Assembly: GCA_947579605.1 (NCBI GenBank)
Contig: OX388307.1
Location: 27,505,237 to 27,569,236 of the forward strand
Source: Athripsodes cinereus
Taxonomy: Eukaryota; Arthropoda; Insecta; Trichoptera; Leptoceridae
DNA length: 64,000 nt
Direction: 5' to 3'
A program made the position numbers and the translations under genes. Under the pieces are notes generated by a model, which saw only the letters and a list, made by a program, of their open reading frames with translations, made no database searches and had not been told where the DNA came from. Of the stretch, positions 1 through 12,589 are shown in pieces; positions within the stretch are counted from its first letter, which is position 1, and each line of letters begins with the position of its first letter.

Positions 1-596
1 TCCGTTCAATTGAGCACATTACTTTATCTGGGACGAGGTCTCTCAGCGATTTATCAAAGAACTGAGAGCCGTTACATGAATTTGATTTTCTTACAAAATG
101 CCGAAGGAATTCATTTTATTTTGCCAAAAAATCTCTTGATTTTTTTTTAATGGACGCTTTTTATATTTTTTCTTAAACTAACTGTAACGAATAAAAAAAG
201 TTCCATTGTGGTTGACAGATTGTAGACAAATTGAGTTAAATTTCCCTGGTTGTTATTTTTTAAATTTATTTATTTTAATAGACACCACAGCTTTGACGAC
301 AATGAATAATACAATAATTCAGTCAATTATTTATATCGCCAATTAAAGTATCTAAACTCTGAATAATTAAATAGCACGTACAATATTAAAAAAAATTATG
401 ATGGTAAGGCACACTTTTCTGGGAATTTTTGCCTTTAATAAGCATGCTGTTAGCAGAAATTACTTGCAAACTAAATATTTTATTATGTACAGTTTACTCT
501 GTTCTTCTGCTGCTGCTCTATTTTGATTCTGAAAAATAAGACATTGAGTTAGACTATTAATTTTTTCGGTAGTCACTTGGTGAAAGTTCATTTTTA

Positions 597-1002
597 ATAA
601 ATTTTGTTATAAAAATAAAATCAAAAACACTGTTTACTTTCACTTGTTATTTATTTTAAATATTTTAGCAAAGATCTTTCGTTATATTAACATCATCAAT
701 GCTCACTTACAACTAAACACAAAACAAAATCTGCTGGTATACATTGTCCTCACCTCTTATCTATCCTTTTGTATATTCCGATTCACCTTGTAAACCAACC
801 ACATAATTATTATTTCTTAGAAATGGGAAATCCCCATACAAATGTATAATGCTTATGTATACCAGCAGATTTTGTTTTGTGTTTAGTTGTAAGTGAGCAC
901 TGATGATGTTAATATAACGAAAGATCTTTGCTAAAATATTTAAAATAAATAACAAGTGAAAGTAAACAGTGTTTTTGATTTTATTTTTATAACAAAATTT
1001 AT
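597..1002. repeat. Foldback element with about 146-bp inverted arms
   Basis: The left arm 597-742 is matched by its reverse complement at 857-1002 with very few differences; the loop is 743-856. Arms include CAAAGATCTTTCG and GTAAGTGAGCA. Short flanking direct similarity (TTGAGTTAGA ... TTTCGG near 545-568 and 1003-1032) suggests duplication of the target or of an element terminus. The 64-codon ORF across it is not coding. Confidence 0.88.
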
Positions 1003-1276
1003 TGAGTTAGAGTTAGACATTGAAAGTTTCGGTTTAATTATGTGCTCAATGAATATTTGTATTATTCAAGATGGAGAAAAAGCTGAGACTTCTAAAAAAA
1101 ATTGAATATTCTATGAATAAATATTGGTTTTTGTAATAGATTTCAACAGATGCAGTAGAACGTCAAATTAATAGGACTTGTGGAAATTCCGTACCCCATG
1201 TTTTACGAAAATATTGTTATTTAAATTTTATGTTCCATTAATGATAATTTTCAGGGATAAACCTGTTTTGAAGCTT

Positions 1277-1501
1277 ATCTATCCTTATATTATCTATCCT
1301 TATATAGGAAAGATTTGATTTTTTGCGTCGAATAGGCTCCGAAACTACTGAACCGATTTGAAAAATTCTTTCACTAGTGGGAAACTACACTGTCCCGGGT
1401 GACATAGACTATATCATATTTAAAAAAATAGGTATCCTTACTAAAACTAAATTATATTTTAAATACCTATCTACCCGTGCGAAACCGGTGTGGACCGCTA
1501 G
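1277..1501 (+). mobile_element. Helitron-like 3' end (non-autonomous)
   Basis: The stretch with ACTGAACCGATTTGAAAAA and GGTGACATAGACTATAT, ending in ACCGGTGTGGACCGCTAG followed by T, resembles a very common insect non-autonomous Helitron-type repeat. CTAG fits the CTRR terminus, and the flanking T fits AT insertion. The 5' boundary is a guess. The assignment rests on my recognition of the repeat type. Confidence 0.5.
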
Positions 1502-2352
1502 TATCTAATAAATATGTATCTACTTTTTTACTTAACTTTAATAATTTTATATATTCAAATTCTAATAATCCGCCGTTAATTTTTTAAGCAATAAAGTAAT
1601 ATTTGATCTAATACGTTTATATTCTTAAACATAATATTCGAGCCTTATTATTCTGATTTGGATAATGAGAACTTTCATTTTCTTTAGTAAATAATTGAAA
1701 TCAAGTGTATTACGCTACATTCTTAATACAAATATAAGTTTATTATTACATAGATTGGTATTCGATTTAAAGAACTATTATACCTGAAAATTTCTCTTTG
1801 AATATATTCAGTAACTGCGCACAATGTCAAGGATCTTTTGATTGTACAACCCGGTATTCATTATTGGTTTGAACCTTTCTTTAATCGTATTTACTTTCTC
1901 CATACACATGTTATGAAGGTTCGTCCACGTGTAGCACTCACTTAAAGATTTTTTGAATGACAGAGCTCCGAACTGAGAATCTATTTGAGGACATATATAT
2001 GTAATGGGGTGAGGTTGTCTTTTCAAGTCTTACATTGTGTTTCATTTGAATTATACGGTAATTCCAAGCATTTAATAAATTGTATCGGCGCCCACGTAGT
2101 CTAAATTCATAATAGATAAAATTACACAGGTGTTTCTTCCTACCATAGTGTCATTATCAATTTGAATTGCGTATAACTATTCAACTGGTTATATAGTTTT
2201 ACAAAAGATAAATACCTACGTTAAAGGTAGGTATTATCTGAGTTAATTTTAAGAATGTGATAATTTACACACAAAAAAGTTCAAATACGAAATGAACCCA
2301 AAAATGTATAAACTGTGTTGCAAATCAAAATTTCTTTTATGCACAGTCTACT

Positions 2353-2795
2353 ATTGTAAACATTGATATATTTTTTTTGTTAACATCAACACACGGTTTG
2401 AGCCTTTTACATGTTAAACAGACAGTATGAAAGACAACAAATAATAATATTTATATAATACTGTAAACATTGATATTTTTTTTGTTTACATCAACACACG
2501 GCTTGAGCCTTTTAGATGTTAAACAGACAGTATGAAAGACAACAAATAATAATATTTAAATAATATTGTAAACATTGATATTTTTTTTTGTTTACATCAA
2601 CACACGGCTTGAGACTTTTACATGTTAAACAGACAGTATAATTGACAACAAAATATAATAATATTTAAATAATATAGTATAAATTGATATATTTTTTTGT
2701 TTACATCAACACACGGCGTGAGCCTTTTACATGTTAAACAAACAGTATAATAGACAACAAATAATAATATTTAAATACCTAATTATAAATATTGA
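2353..2795 (+). repeat. Tandem array, about 4 copies of a 105-110 bp unit
   Basis: Units start near 2353, 2460, 2565 and 2675, with a fifth start at about 2780. Each contains ACATCAACACACGG, a GAGCCTTTTACATGTTAAAC-type core and GACAACAAATAATAAT. A single dispersed copy lies at 44497-44580, so the unit comes from a dispersed repeat tail that was tandemly amplified here. Confidence 0.9.
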
Positions 2796-2988
2796 TATTT
2801 TCATGAAATAACTACATAATTCTTACTTATCAAACAAAACGTTTATTTGGTATAGACGAGTATTATGTTATGGTAAATTGATCATACAAAAAAATGTTAT
2901 TTTAAAATAAGAAGAATTTGCGGTTGATCAAGTCCTTGAAAAAGTTGATATTTTCAACCGACGGTACTTGGTGGAAATTCATGTTGAA

Positions 2989-3220
2989 TTAATTAAAATA
3001 AAACACTTATTTGTAGTATATCCACGGTGACTTTTTATTGGACGCGAGCCGGCTTTCAAGAGCTTCCGCTCTCATCATCAGGCTGGCGAAAAAAAAAGAG
3101 TTTTTTTTCTTCTTTTTTTTCGCCAGCCTGATGATGAGAGCGGAAGCTCTTGAAAGCCGGCTCGCGTCCAATAAAAAGTCACCGTGGATATACTACAAAT
3201 AAGTGTTTTATTTTAATTAA
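2989..3220. repeat. Near-perfect 232-bp palindrome
   Basis: From TTAATTAAAATAAAACAC (2989) to GTGTTTTATTTTAATTAA (3220), the two halves are reverse complements almost base for base around an A/T-rich centre (about 3088-3121). Each arm carries CTGATGATGAGAGCGGAAGC and CCAATAAAAAGTCACC. Related single copies of that motif occur at 35353-35410 and, weaker, at 21813-21880. Confidence 0.93.
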
Positions 3221-3495
3221 GTCCTTGAAAGTTTATTTTAAGGAAATCAACAGTTAAAACTAGCTTCACCAAACGTGTGTCTATGCTGAAATAAAATCGG
3301 GTTTCATCATAGAGTAAGTAATATAAGGTACTTAGTTGATCTTTGGGTTTCATTTTATTTTATTGTTTTTTGTTGGCTTTATATGTATTGTTTGATTATT
3401 GTAAAATATGTTTTAACCTTACTAATGTAAAACGCTAAATGCCGTTGATGATAGAAATAAATGAATTCATTAAATATCTCATTCGTTAAATACGA

Positions 3496-3580
3496 GTACC
3501 TGCCGTTTTACTGGAAATTCAAAAACTTGCTGAGAAGAGTGGGTGGAAAAGTCTGATGAAAACTCCAAGGACCAATTTTA
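3496..3580 (+). repeat. SINE-like family B, 3' fragment
   Basis: The stretch ACCTGCCGTTTTACTGG ... GCTGAGAAGAGTGGG ... CTCCAAGGACCAATT matches the 3' part of the family B copies at 8069-8290 and 14616-14825. It ends only 50 bp before exon 1. Confidence 0.65.
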
Positions 3581-3630
3581 TTATAAATGCACCTGTATTA
3601 AAAATTTATGATGTGACATGATTGTTTCAG

Positions 3631-3748
3631 GAATTGGCTACGGTTCACGGTTTGACCATCACAGCCCAGCATCAATACTCTTACTATATCCCCAGTCACA
3701 TAGCTGATATGGAGAGGATTGTAGAGGCCACTTTTTCTCGTACAAGAG
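3631..3748 (+). CDS. Receptor guanylate cyclase exon 1 of window (ANF-receptor domain)
   Basis: The exon follows a TTTCAG acceptor and ends before a GTAAAA donor. It opens in phase 0 (ELATVHGLTITAQHQY) and ends in phase 1 after TFSRTRG. It encodes about 39 residues of the extracellular type-1 periplasmic-binding fold; the segment around IPSHIADMERIVEATF resembles the inter-lobe region of natriuretic peptide receptors. At least one exon must precede it, because there is no Met or signal peptide here. I found no convincing exon in 1-3630. Confidence 0.88.
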
Positions 3749-4125
3749 GTAAAATTGAAAATATTGCTTTTTTTGATATTGTTATGTATTGCTAATAAAT
3801 AGAACATATCGTCTACAGTAATGGAGATTTATAGAAAAACACCCTTTGGTTTACATTTTTGTGCATTTTTTTTCTTATTCCATTTATATTCTAAAGATTT
3901 AAAAATATTACGAGTTACATACATTCTAGTTCAAAAAAATAATTAAATGATACGAAAAAGGCAATTTCACTCTCTGCTTATGTTTATGAACATCAATGAA
4001 CCAAAGAAGAAAAGAATATAAAGATGAAATTATGAAAATCAGTCATTTTTTTAACATTTACGTTTTTAAGGATTTTATGTATATTAGAACTTTTCGATTT
4101 AGGAACTTTATTTATATTTTTACAG

Positions 4126-4275
4126 TGTACGTCTTTCTCGGGGAGCACATTGCACTGGTGGATTTCGTATCTTGTCTGAGAAGAAGACGGCTGCTGGATA
4201 ATGGAGAATACATCGTAATATCGGTAGATGACCAAATTTATGACCCGCAAAGACGACACGACATCGTCCAGAGAA
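4126..4275 (+). CDS. Receptor guanylate cyclase exon 2 (ANF-receptor domain)
   Basis: Bounded by a TTTTTACAG acceptor and a GTAAGT donor, with phase 1 on both sides. It reads VYVFLGEHIALVDFV, then a basic stretch CLRRRRLLDNGEY, then VISVDDQIYDPQRR. The pattern of hydrophobic strand (VYVFLG), helix, and strand (YIVISVDD) matches a beta-alpha-beta unit of the second lobe of an ANF-receptor domain. It lies only 377 bp after exon 1 but is followed by a 12.7-kb intron. The open frame continues into the flanking intron on both sides, which makes an apparent longer ORF that is not real. Confidence 0.9.
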
Positions 4276-5271
4276 GTAAGTACCTACACAAATAATTTTA
4301 AAATTAAACGATTTCATACGCGATGTATATACCAGTCTCTTGATACGTCGCTGATATAATATTATGCATACTCTTCGGTAAACTGAATATAGAAGAAGAT
4401 GAGATAAAAAAATGTAAGCTTTTTTAAACACCCTTGCAGTATGCAGTATACTTTTGTCTGGAAGATGGTGTAAGTTTACATAGGAATAAATCGGTCCCAA
4501 AATCTTTCAATTGAATCGCGTATAATCTACTATCAAACCATTTGACTACATGCCATTTCGACTCGATTGACTAACAAATTTACGTTGTTTTATAAAATTT
4601 TAAACTCATTGAATAAGAGTGTGAAACATATTTCGGATAAGCTAATTTTTCAAGTCTACAAATGGTTTCCTAAAGGTATTATTCTCCAAAAAAAACTAAA
4701 TTTCAATTAAATTTATGTACATTGCATACAAAAGCATTTCCTAGGCTTTGAACATAAACTCCAATGTGCTTATTTTGTTACGTAAGCAGAGCTTATTTGT
4801 ATATACTTGTGATGAAAAACCTGTAGCATGAATCATCCTTTTAGAATCTTCATTTAAGCAATACAATATATTCTTTGTATATTATGTATCAATAAGGTTA
4901 TTGAACTGGGTAAAATTTTCTGTTGTTTATAAAGGAAATAATATGTTGCATAAAATCATAATCCTCTTAAAAATTACTAAATACTTGATTCTGATATCCG
5001 ACTTGATGAGAGTGCTCTCTATAGCAAATCCTTTGCCTTTTGTGTTCCCTGATATATTATTAATTGAAACTACAAAATCCTCATTTCCTTGCTTTGAAAT
5101 TTTCTATTTTATTTATTATTTCCTTATTTTCTAAAATATAGGTCATTATTTCTTTAACGGAAACATTTAATTTACTTGTTTAAGATAGAAATTATTTTCA
5201 TTCCTTTGGTGAAATAAATAAAAAAATTCTCACAAACTAGTGTCACGTTATAAAAAAAAAAAAATTTTTCT

Positions 5272-5896
5272 TCTACTATATATGTTTTATTGTCGAGAGA
5301 GACTTCTTTCGTCTTGAAAGGACATTGTCATCTTGTCATCTCTCTGACTGACATTGTCATCTTGTCATCTCTGACAATGTCATTGTCAATCTTGGACAAG
5401 GACATTGTCAATCCTTGACAAGGACATTGTCAATCTTGGACAAGGACATTGTCATCTTGTTATCTCTCTGACTGATATTGTCATCTTGTCATCTCTGACA
5501 ATGTCATTGTCAATCTTGGACAAGGACATTGTCAATCCTTGACAAGGACATTGTCAATCTTGGACAAGGACATTGTCATCTTGTTATCTCTCTGACTGAC
5601 ATTGTCATCTTGTCATCTCTGACAATGTCAATCTTGGACAAGGACATTGTCATCTTGTCATCTCTCTGACTAACATTGTCATCTTGTCATCTCTGACAAT
5701 GTCAATCTTGGACAAGGACATTGTCAATCTTGGACAAGGACATTGTCAATCTTGGACAAGGACATTGTCAATCTTGGACAAGGACATTGTCAATCTTGGA
5801 CAAGGACATTGGCAATCTTGTAATCTCTCTGATTGACAATGTCCTTGCAAGATGAAAGACGTCTTTCTTGACAATAAAACAAAATATATTATAGTA
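5272..5896. mobile_element. TIR element carrying a GACATTGTCA minisatellite
   Basis: The ends are inverted: TACTATATATGTTTTATTGTC on the left, GACAATAAAACAAAATATAT on the right. Inside, the arm sequence runs on through reverse-complement matches (CTTTCGTCTTGAAAGGAC / GTCCTTGCAAGATGAAAG). From about 5321 to 5832 are many imperfect tandem units built from GACATTGTCATCTTGTCATC and CAATCTTGGACAAG, in both direct and inverted order. No protein is encoded. A small related element lies at 37157-37272. Confidence 0.8.
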
Positions 5897-7223
5897 AAAG
5901 AGAGCATAAGTTTTTTTTAAATTCGTTATGGAAATCTACAACTTATTACACACCGACACATTGAATAGTTACATAGTCCTTTGTAACTCGACTATTTGTT
6001 TTTATTTTATCGCCTTTTTGAATATTTCCCTTTAAAAAATATCAATAAAATTATGTTTTCAATAGTAATAATAGAAGCCTAGTGCTGGAGAGTTTTGAAA
6101 TTTCCATCGTAAGATTCGTGTTCGATTCCACTCGCTGCTAACCTATTCTACTTTCACGACACAATCATAATGGTTGCTGTGAGGGGTCTGGGTGTATTTT
6201 GGCTTATTTCGAATCCAGATTGATCTCGCTTTGTATAAATATTTTATCGATAGATCTTTGAATAATGCCTTAATATTCATATAAAAAAATGTTTAACTTA
6301 CTTTCTGTTTGCAACTCTATTATTCATCAATATCAAAATTACATGAGATATATTTTTGGTTATATTTTGTGGTTTAACTCAATAATAAGAAAATATTTTT
6401 TGTAGAAAACCAGATTTTATTCCAAGACCATGAACGTGAAAATGATTTAAAACAAAGTGCTTTACTTTGTTTATGAGAACAATTTAAAGTTTATTGATGA
6501 AATATTTTACAAAATATATAATTTCTTATTTTTGCCTTTCAGTTAAAATCCTAGAAATATTAAATTAAAAGTCTTTCAAACAAGGCTGTGGTAATGTGAT
6601 TGACAATCTATCTAATGGGCTTGCAATAATTTAGTGACGCACTTTGGAAATAAGATTGTTAGAATTCGAGAATTCCATTTTGCCCATCGTAAGTTTTCAG
6701 ATCAAATTTAGAAAATCACAAGATATTCCTCTTTGTTTATAAATTTTTAAAATTTTGACAATGTTAAAGTGTACCTGATTTTTCTTCTGTCACCCTTCGG
6801 CTTTATTGTCAGAAATACGAGGCAGAAACAAACTTTTTCCATTCAGAGCAAGATGGTGCACTTAGTAAGTCGAAATTTCCCATGAAATTAATTCTGGTAT
6901 TGTTAATAATTTATTAAACAATCATATACCTACCAACAGGCACAACCTAAAGGTTATGACGTAAACGATGAAAAAATTATATATGATCAATGCTGCGCCC
7001 TATTACAGGCATAAATGTAGTATGACTTGGACTACTCACCCCCCCCCCCCCCGTTATAATGAAAAGTGTTTTCTGCAATTAGGTCAGAATAAAGATATCT
7101 TTCTAACTATAATAGAACAATCGCAAAAGGAAGCATGTTAGGTACTTTATATTTGTCTTTACAAATGAGGTAGATAGAAACTAACTAAACTACATTAAAC
7201 ACGCATGTCATCCAAATCTTACA

Positions 7224-7280
7224 ATAATCGGAAAACATTCAGGTTGGTTGGGATATCTTATCGCTGAATTTAAAATGTCA
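7224..7280 (+). repeat. SINE-like family B fragment
   Basis: AAACATTCAGGTTGG ... TATCGCTGAATTTAAAATGT matches the middle of family B. It abuts a family C SINE, as if one inserted into the other. Confidence 0.6.
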
Positions 7281-7430
7281 TTGAGTTCGTCGATAGCCTG
7301 GAGGCAGAGTGAACAAGGGGTCCGCGGTTCGATACCAGGTGCCGGTAAACTCTTCTTTATCGAAACATGCTTTTATCTGTGAAAGGTGTATAAGGTTTTA
7401 TTTGGGATTATAACAAAACCCAGATATATC
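7281..7430 (+). repeat. tRNA-like SINE (family C)
   Basis: It starts GAGTTCGTCGATAGCCTGG, has a pol III B-box-like GGTTCGATACC, and a 3' module ending TATAACAAAACCCAGATATA. Other copies at 23799-23970 and 28440-28590 share all three parts in the same order. Confidence 0.8.
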
Positions 7431-8068
7431 TTTTTCAAAAATTAAAATAAAATGTCTCCTTCGAACAATTTACGAACACTTTCCTTTTACATGGTACTCT
7501 AAAACTTACCAAAAGAGTGAAAAATCTCTTCATTGTCGATAACTTAATTTAATATATTTTTTATATTTGCCCAATGTGGAATACCTCAATTTCATTTCAT
7601 AAAAAGATAATCTTATTTTAACATACTCAATAATTTGCCTTGAACCCTGTGTAGTGAAAATTTAGTTTTCTTATGACATTACAATAACCTTAATATCTAT
7701 TTAAATAAAATTATCATAAGCAACATTAAAAAGATGCCTCTGCACTTATCCGATGTGACAAACTTTGATGTTAAAATCAAAACGTCAATTCAATAATCAT
7801 CGATGCGTATCAACAGTCGAGAATAGTATTGCGTAGGTAGACATAGTACATCAAGTACATAGTACTTTCTCTTACAGTTCGTTGTACTCTGCATTGTATG
7901 ACGTCGCTTCTTATTATTATTCTTATAACGTAAAGTCATCGTTTCTTCATTAGTACGTAACACCTTATATTATAAATAAATAATTATCTTGTACGATGTT
8001 AAATGAAAAACAGGGAAATTGTGCTCAAGAAATTGTATCGAAAGTTTTATTTCTAACTGTTTTTTTTT

Positions 8069-8290
8069 TACCATCGCGGCATATCCCAATAGTGGGGAAA
8101 CCAGCAGACCAGCTGCATATAATAAACATGCAAGATGTCCTCTCCATGTCAATATAAAATCGAGATATTCAGGATAGGTGGTAAACCTCATCGCTGAATT
8201 TAAGATGTGCAATGTCTGAATTATTTTGAATACCTGCCTTTTACAGGACACTCGAAAACTTACGGAGAAGATTGGGAGACGGGATACCAT
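8069..8290 (+). repeat. SINE-like family B, near-full copy
   Basis: A dispersed family defined by CGGCATATCCC, CAGCAGACCAGCTGCAT, AAACATGCAAG, a CCTCTCCATGTCAA segment, TCATCGCTGAATTTAAGATG and a tail CTCGAAAACTTACGGAGAAG. I see about 14 copies or pieces in the window on both strands. No B box is clear, so SINE versus MITE is undecided. Confidence 0.8.
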
Positions 8291-11200
8291 AACTAATAGC
8301 TCGGTTCTGAAACTATCCAAACTATTCAATTTCGCTTCTGATCTCACAAATTATTGCTTCCTTTTTTCTCAATAAGCATTCAATAACGTCTGCATAAAAA
8401 CTTCCACTAGATAACCTCGCTCATCGCTGTTTTGAACCTCTAGCTTTGACAATCAAAATCTCTGATGGCGCACAGTAACCACTTATTGTTCTTACCAGCT
8501 TCATCTATGATAATCACTACTGGTCTTTTGTCCTCTTCTATATCTCCAAAAATTCCGAGTTGTAGCTGTCAGTAGCATACGAAATAATATAACCGTCAAA
8601 AATATTTTTTTTGAACAGCAGTACCTTTTCCATTTCCTTAAGAGCTTTTTACTGTTTGTTCGACAGTACTCGCGTTCAATTCTGACAATATTGTAAAAGT
8701 TGATAATTAAAGAATATCTTTGGAATATGTATGTATATTGGATGATGTATTCGTCGCCGTTTAATAGAGCATCCATTTCAAGGAATATGTAAGTAAATGT
8801 AGGGCCAATATAGAAACAATATATTAATTACTCTATAGTTATATGCAGGCGATATGACCACTTTTCCATTAGTTTCTAAGACTGCATTTCAATGATATAT
8901 AAAGTGAATAACCTCTTTCCGGGTCATTCAATTTACATCTCCTTAGGGTGATAAACTCAGTACTTGAGTATCTTGAGAATCTCTGTAGTTAGTAAACTCC
9001 TAGTTTAAACTAGTTTCTTGTCTGTATCTTAGTCAGAATAATTATGTAACTAGTCCAGTATTACCAATATCCACATTGCCTTATTTGCTACAATGCCACA
9101 AAGCATTGCGTTATTTCTCATTTTACTAACAATGGGAGACAGTTCTCACGACGTTGTCAAACTAAGTTTGAAAAGCACACATTTTCATTTTACTTACAAA
9201 AGAAGAGATTTTTTTTAAATTAAGCTGTGGTATGCATAGATTTTAGTATCCTTAAAGGGAAATTGTTAACATAGACCTTTTTGAAAAAAAAAGTTTAGGC
9301 AATAATTTCATTGAAACTTTGGAGATCAATAAAAAAGTGATAGTGAATAATTCAAACAAAGCTGTAATTTTAACACGTAATTCGTTAAATAGGGAAAATT
9401 TAAAACAACTCTAACACATTTTTGAAACAAAGCTTTTTATAATAAATTTGAGATAAAATTGTAATATGATAAATACGTAGTAAAAAAACTACAGGAAAGA
9501 TATAGTAAAGAAACAATTCAGTTGATAATATATTTTCATCATTAACCACGTCATATAATAAATACTCTTAGAACTATATTATTATACAGTCTATAGTCAA
9601 CCAAACTATAGAACTACTACAAAAATTATACTATGAAGTGCTTAGCTTTAACTAAAACTGCATTATTATGAAAGTGAGTCTCTTCTTAACGGAACGGAAG
9701 ATGTCACAACCCTAATACAAAACGCATGTGACAAATAAGATAATATATTCTGTCAGTTTTGTTATCTTAACGAGATTATAAAGTGGAAATGAAAGCTGTT
9801 GAATCCGTTTAAATAACTTCATCAAGAAGGTTATTGATACAAATGTCAGAATTATAATGATCATAATAATAATAATAACAGTTTAAGTTAATTCGCAGCT
9901 TTCTTAGATTATAGAGCGTTGCCCTCTTTTAGATTATAATTATATCAGGTCACTTACTTCGTAAATACTTATGTAAATACGCATTACGTAAACAAAACAC
10001 TGCACGATGACTTTTTTCTTAACTTTTTACTTAATTTATAATAATCCTGACATTAACGAATAAAAAATAAAAATTAATGATGCAATACCTTCAAAGCTCA
10101 AAGTAAATGGGATTTAGTAATCTTAGGGCCCTTGATTGCTTTGTTTACTGACATAATATGTGTGTATAAATTAATTAATTTTTCGCTCGCATTATTTTCT
10201 TTGCGTCTAGGCATCGGAGTTATTACATTGAGTCCTAGCTTTATTACCAGGACTTTCCAATAGTTTTCATAATCGCATGATACAATCATGCATCTCAAAG
10301 CGTATTTATTTATTAGTAAAAATTAACATTCATACACAATTCTGTTGACTCCTGATAAAGACTCCAGACAGCATACATACATTGAAAGAACCTCTACACA
10401 CTCGGATATCTCAGGAGTCGGAGACTCCTATTTATCCGAATTTGCACATCACTTTCATTTCCTCAGGGGCGACCCGAAGAACAGATCAACGTAAGTCGCC
10501 TCGTTGGAACAATAAACAAAAAGAAACAAAAATAGCCCATATTGGGAAAAATATTGGAAAAACACCAGACAGCAATTAAATGCTGGTATAAGGGATCAAA
10601 AATTACAATCCCAGATATCATTCACCAATATGTATAAAATGTATGATATCACATCTCGAGCACTTCACAAAATTCATATATATTTGATAAATAGGTATAA
10701 ATAGAGTCCTTCCTTTTCTCTAAAACAATTCCCTTAAGTTTTTATTTTATTGAAATTAGATTATTCACAACTTTAATATCTTTTGGCAAAGCATTATAAC
10801 TCAATAAATGCCTTATAGTAAAAGCCATTTCTCTCTATATTTGTTCTTTAGTTTGCATTTCTTATGTCGTCTTTACTCCTTGTGCATATGTGCATCTACA
10901 ACAATCTACCTAATTTTGATCAATCAACCTAAGTTTCTACTGTTAGGTTATACCTACTGGCTACCCATTTGATATCACAATGGTAAAAAAAATAGGCAAT
11001 TAATAATCTATTCAAATTTGTTAATATATAATGTAAGAGAAAGAAGTCAGTGTTACAATATTAAAAATAATACGACAATCATCAAAAATTTGTGATCCAT
11101 CATAATATCAAGTTGTCAACCAAACATTTCAACGAACATTGTCGGTACATTTTTTGATTATCCGTCAACGTACTTTAGATAAATATATGTACTTTATCTA

Positions 11201-11489
11201 TGTGTAAATATGAACCATAGACTTGACACCTAAATGCCTTTTGAGGTCGTTCACTTTATTTCTACGAATACAGTTTTCATGATTGGTTCATTTCCCACAT
11301 CTATTTTATTTTATTCTTCACTCCTACTGTCAAGAAAATGAATCGTTTTTGTCTTGAAATAGTTTGAGTTGAATCCAGTTATTTATAAAACATATTTTTG
11401 ATAAAAAAAAATCTAATGTGTAAGTAATTAGAATTTTTAAAAACACATACATATATTTAGTAAACTGGTCCTAAAGTTTCGGCGGTAAA

Positions 11490-11882
11490 TTTCTCATCCA
11501 GTTAACTGCACCGGTTGTCACCTCAGTTTTGTATATTTCTTCTATGAGTGCCATATCAGGTCCCCCCGACGTTGGCGATCACTCTGGAGAATGCTTCCCT
11601 GTCTCGTGCTGTGCGGACCAGCTCTCCCATCCGTGTTATTCCGGTCCATTGCCGTATATTCCGCAGCCAAGACATCTGCCTCCTTCCCACTCCTCGACGT
11701 CCCTCAATCTTGCCTTCTATTATCAACTGCAGAAGCCTATACTTATCGCCTCGCAGGATGTGGCCCAAATATGAGACTTTACGAACCTTAATATTTGTCA
11801 GGAGCTCTCTATTTATATTTCTATGTATATTTCCCAAAACAAATTCAAATCCGTAGAAAGGATACGCTACATTACGGTTCAT
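11490..11882 (-). mobile_element. LINE reverse-transcriptase C-terminus, remnant
   Basis: The minus-strand frame 11556-11882 (108 codons) contains VSYLGHILRGDKYRLLQLII, GKIEGRRGVGRRQMSWLRNI and WTGI...ELVRTARDREAFSRV. This is the typical C-terminal tail of insect LINE polyproteins (GHI.RG...L...I.EGKI.G.R..GR....WL..I). The 5' part is missing; an in-frame stop follows VANVGGT. Plus-strand ORFs in 11529-11856 are shadows. Confidence 0.88.
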
Positions 11883-12589
11883 TATTTAGCATTGTGAACC
11901 ACATTCACACTGAGAACTAGAGGACAGACTCCATCAGTGCATAATGTAGTAGGTACCTACATATATTTAATTTGGACTATGAGGCAAATCGAGATACGGA
12001 TTGGTTGCTATTATTTTTTACGCAATATCAGTTACACAACATTTTCATGTATTCAACATCTCCAACATTTTTTTTTTGAAGTATAGTTATAAGATATTTT
12101 TCAGAATTTTCTGTGGATGAGTGGGAATCTCTTATTCTTCTGAAGAAAACCTCTTCTAATATAGGTATATATAATATGAAAAAAAAACACAAACTTTTGA
12201 AACTCCTTGAATGGAAGTGAAAGTTCTTTTTTTGCGGAATTGTTGTTGTTTTAAATTAAGTATAAAACAGGAAAGTACAGCAAAGGCTTTTTGAACTTTT
12301 ATATTATATTAAGGTTTTAATTTTACAGAGATTTTTTGATCACTTTCGCAAACTTACATATAATATATCTTTTGACGGTTTAAAAATAATTCACTCAACT
12401 CAAAGTGAAAAACTTGGTATGTTAATCTTCGATATTATTTTAACTTGTGTCTTATAGAGTTGTATCATTTTGCTCAATGCACAAAGTAGAAACAGGCATC
12501 TCTCATTCACAAGAACCCTGCACCACGAATCACCTTATTACTAAACTTCTTTAATATTGATCAATACATACGTAGATCTGTCCTAAGCA

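Larger units (their letters stand above)
1..3630. other. Sequence 5' of the first visible exon (probable intron)
   Basis: No exon of the cyclase gene or other gene was recognised. It holds a foldback element (597-1002), a Helitron-like end (1277-1501), a 4-copy tandem array (2353-2795), a near-perfect palindrome (2989-3220) and a SINE-like 3' fragment (about 3496-3580). In 1-590, 1003-1276, 1502-2352 and 2796-2988 I see only AT-rich sequence; the short ORFs there look random. Confidence 0.6.

Noticed and set aside
5321..5832. Repeated short units that could suggest a CRISPR-like array
   Set aside because: Units vary, occur in both orientations, have no regular unique spacers and sit inside a eukaryotic TIR element.
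11529..11856. Plus-strand ORFs of 66-102 codons
   Set aside because: They lie opposite the clear minus-strand LINE reverse-transcriptase tail.
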